Source: Qipengyuania proteolytica (GTDB lineage Bacteria > Pseudomonadota > Alphaproteobacteria > Sphingomonadales > Sphingomonadaceae). From it: DNA of 64,000 nt. The notes beneath the pieces were generated by a model that worked only from the letters and a program-made list of their open reading frames with translations, was not told the origin of the DNA and did no database searches. The position numbers and the translations under genes were made by a program. The stretch covers positions 1,240,001-1,304,000 of the forward strand of contig NZ_JAIGNN010000001.1 in the NCBI RefSeq assembly GCF_019711565.1, given 5' to 3'. Shown here in pieces: positions 62,017 to 64,000 of the stretch. Positions within the stretch are counted from its first letter, which is position 1. Each line of letters starts with the position of its first letter.

Positions 62017-63110
62017 GCGCCGCGCTCTCACAGGACGAGGCCTTCGCGCGTATCCGCCTGCTGCGCTCGCCCAATATCGGGCCGGTCAGCTACGCGATGC
62101 TGCTCCAGCGGTTCGGCTCGGCGGCAGCGGCGCTGGATGCGCTGCCCGACCTCGGCAAGCGCGGCGGTCGGCAATATCGCGCCGCCAGGGTCGAGACGAT
62201 CGAGCGCGAGGTGGACGGCGTCCGCAGGGCGGGCGCGAAATACCTGTTTCACGACCAGGCGGACTATCCCGCTCTGCTCGGCGCGATCGACGGCGCGCCG
62301 CCGATTTTGACCTGGCGCGGCGATCTCTCGCTGGCCTCACGGCCCTGCGTGGCGATGGTCGGCGCGCGCAATGCCAGCGCGGCGGCGGTCAAGCTGGCAC
62401 GCGATTTCGGCATCGCCCTGGCGGAGGCGGGGTTCACAGTCGTCTCGGGACTCGCCCGCGGCATCGATGGCGCGGCGCACGAAGGGGCGCTGCCGGCGAC
62501 TATCGGCGTGATCGCCAGCGGCATCGATATCGCCTACCCGCCACAGCACGCCGATCTCCAGGAGCGGATCGCAAACGAGGGCTTGCTGATCGCCGAGCAG
62601 CCGCCCGGCACCGAGCCGCGCGGCAGCCACTTTCCCAGCCGCAACCGGATCATCGCGGGGCTCGCCGCGGGAACTGTCGTGGTGGAGGCGGCGGTCAAGT
62701 CGGGCAGCCTCATCACCGCGCGGCTGGCCGGCGAGGCGGGCAGGGAGGTCATGGCCATCCCCGGCAGCCCGCTCGATGCCCGCAGCCACGGCTGCAACCA
62801 CCTGATCCGCGAAGGCGCCGTGCTGGTGCAGGCGCCCGAAGACGTGGTCGAATTGCTGAGCAGTTTCGACGGCCAGCCGCGCTCCACCTTCCGCGAACCC
62901 GTGTCCGCCTTCGATTTCACGCCGGAGGACCTCGCGGAGGCGGAGCCCGCCGATCTCGCCAGCCTGCTCACCACCACGCCGGTCGCCGTGGACGAACTGA
63001 TCCGCCAGTCGGGTACCGACGCGGCTGCCGTCCAGCTCGGCCTGCTGGAGCTCGAGATCGCCGGCAGGCTGGAGCGGCACGCCGGCGGGCGCGTGTCGCT
63101 GGCGGGCTGA
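62013..63110 (+). CDS. dprA: DNA-processing protein DprA
   Basis: DprA loads RecA on incoming single-stranded DNA in natural transformation. The 365-residue protein (GTG start) has an N-terminal SAM-like domain, the Rossmann core with M-V-G-A-R-N-A, S-G-L-A-R-G-I-D-G-A-A-H and E-x-A-x-x-S-G-S-L-I-T-A-R, and a C-terminal winged helix. It is coupled to plsY. It is unusual for plsY to lead dprA, but the pair is common in alphaproteobacteria, followed by topA as here. Confidence 0.95.
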   Translation: MSAALSQDEAFARIRLLRSPNIGPVSYAMLLQRFGSAAAALDALPDLGKRGGRQYRAARVETIEREVDGVRRAGAKYLFHDQADYPALLGAIDGAPPILTWRGDLSLASRPCVAMVGARNASAAAVKLARDFGIALAEAGFTVVSGLARGIDGAAHEGALPATIGVIASGIDIAYPPQHADLQERIANEGLLIAEQPPGTEPRGSHFPSRNRIIAGLAAGTVVVEAAVKSGSLITARLAGEAGREVMAIPGSPLDARSHGCNHLIREGAVLVQAPEDVVELLSSFDGQPRSTFREPVSAFDFTPEDLAEAEPADLASLLTTTPVAVDELIRQSGTDAAAVQLGLLELEIAGRLERHAGGRVSLAG

Positions 63111-63440
63111 ACCCGGCCCCCTGTCTCGACCTGGGCCACATGTAAAATTTGGCGGATTTCTGCGATTTTGCGTACATAATGTGTCGCGTCCGTACAATGA
63201 GAATCGCATGACCGGTGCCAACTCGTGTCCGGCAAGCGGATCCCTCGCTCCGCACGCGGTCGCATCCACTTCGAGTTTTTTTCAGCGGGCTTGCTACGGC
63301 ATGCCCGCGACGGGCCGCCAGCGTACCTCCTGTACCGGCGGCCCGTTCCCGTTTGCGATCCGTGCTTGACGGCCTCTCGGAGCCAGCCCCATTTTCGCGC
63401 GTACGTATACGCACACACGTAAGGGACTGCTTTTTACCCC
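63111..63440 (+). promoter_or_regulatory. dprA-topA intergenic region with AT-rich part and two hairpins
   Basis: This 330-nt gap has no credible gene. The first part is AT-rich, with TTGGCG (63149-63154), 18 nt, TACATA (63173-63178) as a possible topA promoter. Two tight hairpins follow: GCGGGC/GCCCGC (63285-63308) and ACGGGCCGCC/GGCGGCCCGT with an inner GTAC/GTAC (63310-63346). CTTGAC (63365-63370) and a palindrome GCGTA-cgta-TACGC (63399-63412) precede topA. Confidence 0.5.
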
Positions 63441-64000
63441 ATGCAACTGGTCATCGTTGAATCGCCCGCCAAGGCCAAGACTATCGAGAAATACCTCGGC
63501 AAGGACTTCAAAGTTCTCGCCAGCTACGGTCACGTCCGCGACCTGCCGCCCAAGGATGGCAGCGTGCGTCCTGACGAGGACTTCGCGATGGACTGGGAAC
63601 TCTATCGCGACAAGCAGAGCCGCTTCAAGGAAATCGCCGACAACGCCAAGAAGGCGGACCGCCTGATCCTCGCCACCGACCCCGATCGCGAAGGCGAGGC
63701 GATCAGCTGGCACGTGCGCGAATTGCTGCAGAAGAGGAAGGCGCTGCCCAAGGAGGTCGAGCGCGTCACCTTCAACGCGATCACCAAGCAGGCCGTCACC
63801 GATGCGATGGCCCGCCCACGCGAACTCGACCAGGATTTGATCGACGCCTATCTCGCCCGCCGCGCGCTCGACTATCTCTACGGCTTCACCCTCAGCCCCG
63901 TGCTGTGGCGCCGCCTGCCGGGAGCCAAGAGCGCCGGCCGCGTCCAGTCGGTCGCGCTGCGCCTGATCGTCGATCGCGAGATCGAGATCGAGCATTTCCG
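63441..64000 (+). CDS. topA: DNA topoisomerase I (5' part only)
   Basis: The first 186 codons are present; the gene runs off the right edge. They encode the N-terminal TOPRIM domain: V-E-S-P-A-K-A-K-T-I at the start, the acidic A-T-D-P-D-R-E-G-E-A-I-S-W-H and the beginning of the D-Y-L-Y-G-F region. TopA relaxes negatively supercoiled DNA. No frameshift is seen in the visible part. The order plsY-dprA-topA is widespread in alphaproteobacteria. Confidence 0.97.
   Translation, partial: MQLVIVESPAKAKTIEKYLGKDFKVLASYGHVRDLPPKDGSVRPDEDFAMDWELYRDKQSRFKEIADNAKKADRLILATDPDREGEAISWHVRELLQKRKALPKEVERVTFNAITKQAVTDAMARPRELDQDLIDAYLARRALDYLYGFTLSPVLWRRLPGAKSAGRVQSVALRLIVDREIEIEHF

Overview
The window is high-G+C chromosomal DNA (roughly two thirds G+C by eye) from an alphaproteobacterium, most probably a sphingomonad of the Erythrobacteraceae type. 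Four things point there: the rpmF-plsX-fabH-ihfA-merR block, the C4-type HemA (5-aminolevulinate synthase), the tsaB/rimI/fur and miaB/phoH/ybeY/corC blocks, and the polyamine route through carboxyspermidine. It is dense core-genome sequence. Short intergenic gaps and frequent 4-nt ATGA/GTGA overlaps indicate many co-translated operons. I see no phage, insertion sequence, CRISPR array, rRNA or tRNA gene. Several recognisable promoters follow one pattern, CTTGnn, 16-17 nt, then CTAnAn.

Left part (1-17.5 kb): a MAPEG membrane protein cut by the left edge; ribosomal protein L32, phospholipid/fatty-acid initiation genes (plsX, fabH), IHF-alpha and a MerR regulator; on the minus strand chrA, an exported M24 peptidase, a CCC1/VIT1-type transporter, smc, two DsbA-like proteins and a DUF721 protein; then mutY, a small membrane protein, a Tat-type serine hydrolase, nudC, a FrnE-like DsbA protein and a low-G+C NADAR gene.

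Middle part (17.5-39 kb): a DUF1489 gene, mgtE, a cyclophilin, miaB, a lipoprotein, phoH, a low-G+C DUF4274-like gene, ybeY, corC and a LysR regulator. On the opposite strand nfuA, a RutE-like nitroreductase, tsaB, rimI, mucR, fur and plsC form a second housekeeping block. Then come a large M16 peptidase, class II DAHP synthase, a GGDEF diguanylate cyclase, the ergothioneine pair egtB-egtD and a membrane aspartyl protease.

Right part (39-64 kb): a coupled otsB-GH15-otsA operon for trehalose metabolism (otsA seems to start at CTG), an orphan receiver protein, a tyrosine phosphatase, trxB, two tandem MAPEG genes and a threonine dehydratase-like gene. Next is a polyamine region: carboxyspermidine dehydrogenase, a cysteine-rich lipoprotein, an NHL beta-propeller lipoprotein resembling peptidyl-amidoglycolate lyase (PAL), carboxyspermidine decarboxylase, a DUF3137/LemA pair, and ornithine decarboxylase preceded by a structured leader resembling the speF RNA. 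Together these genes can make putrescine and convert it to spermidine. The window ends with GST/HCCA-isomerase genes, a divergent metallo-beta-lactamase-like protein, a nitroreductase, a SleB-type wall hydrolase, a YdeI-like protein, hemA, murI, plsY, dprA and the 5' part of topA.

The most unusual items are the PAL-like propeller and cysteine-rich lipoprotein inside the polyamine operon, the structured odc leader, the CTG start of otsA, and the two foreign-looking low-G+C genes. All functions are assigned from sequence motifs and family knowledge; no database search was run.
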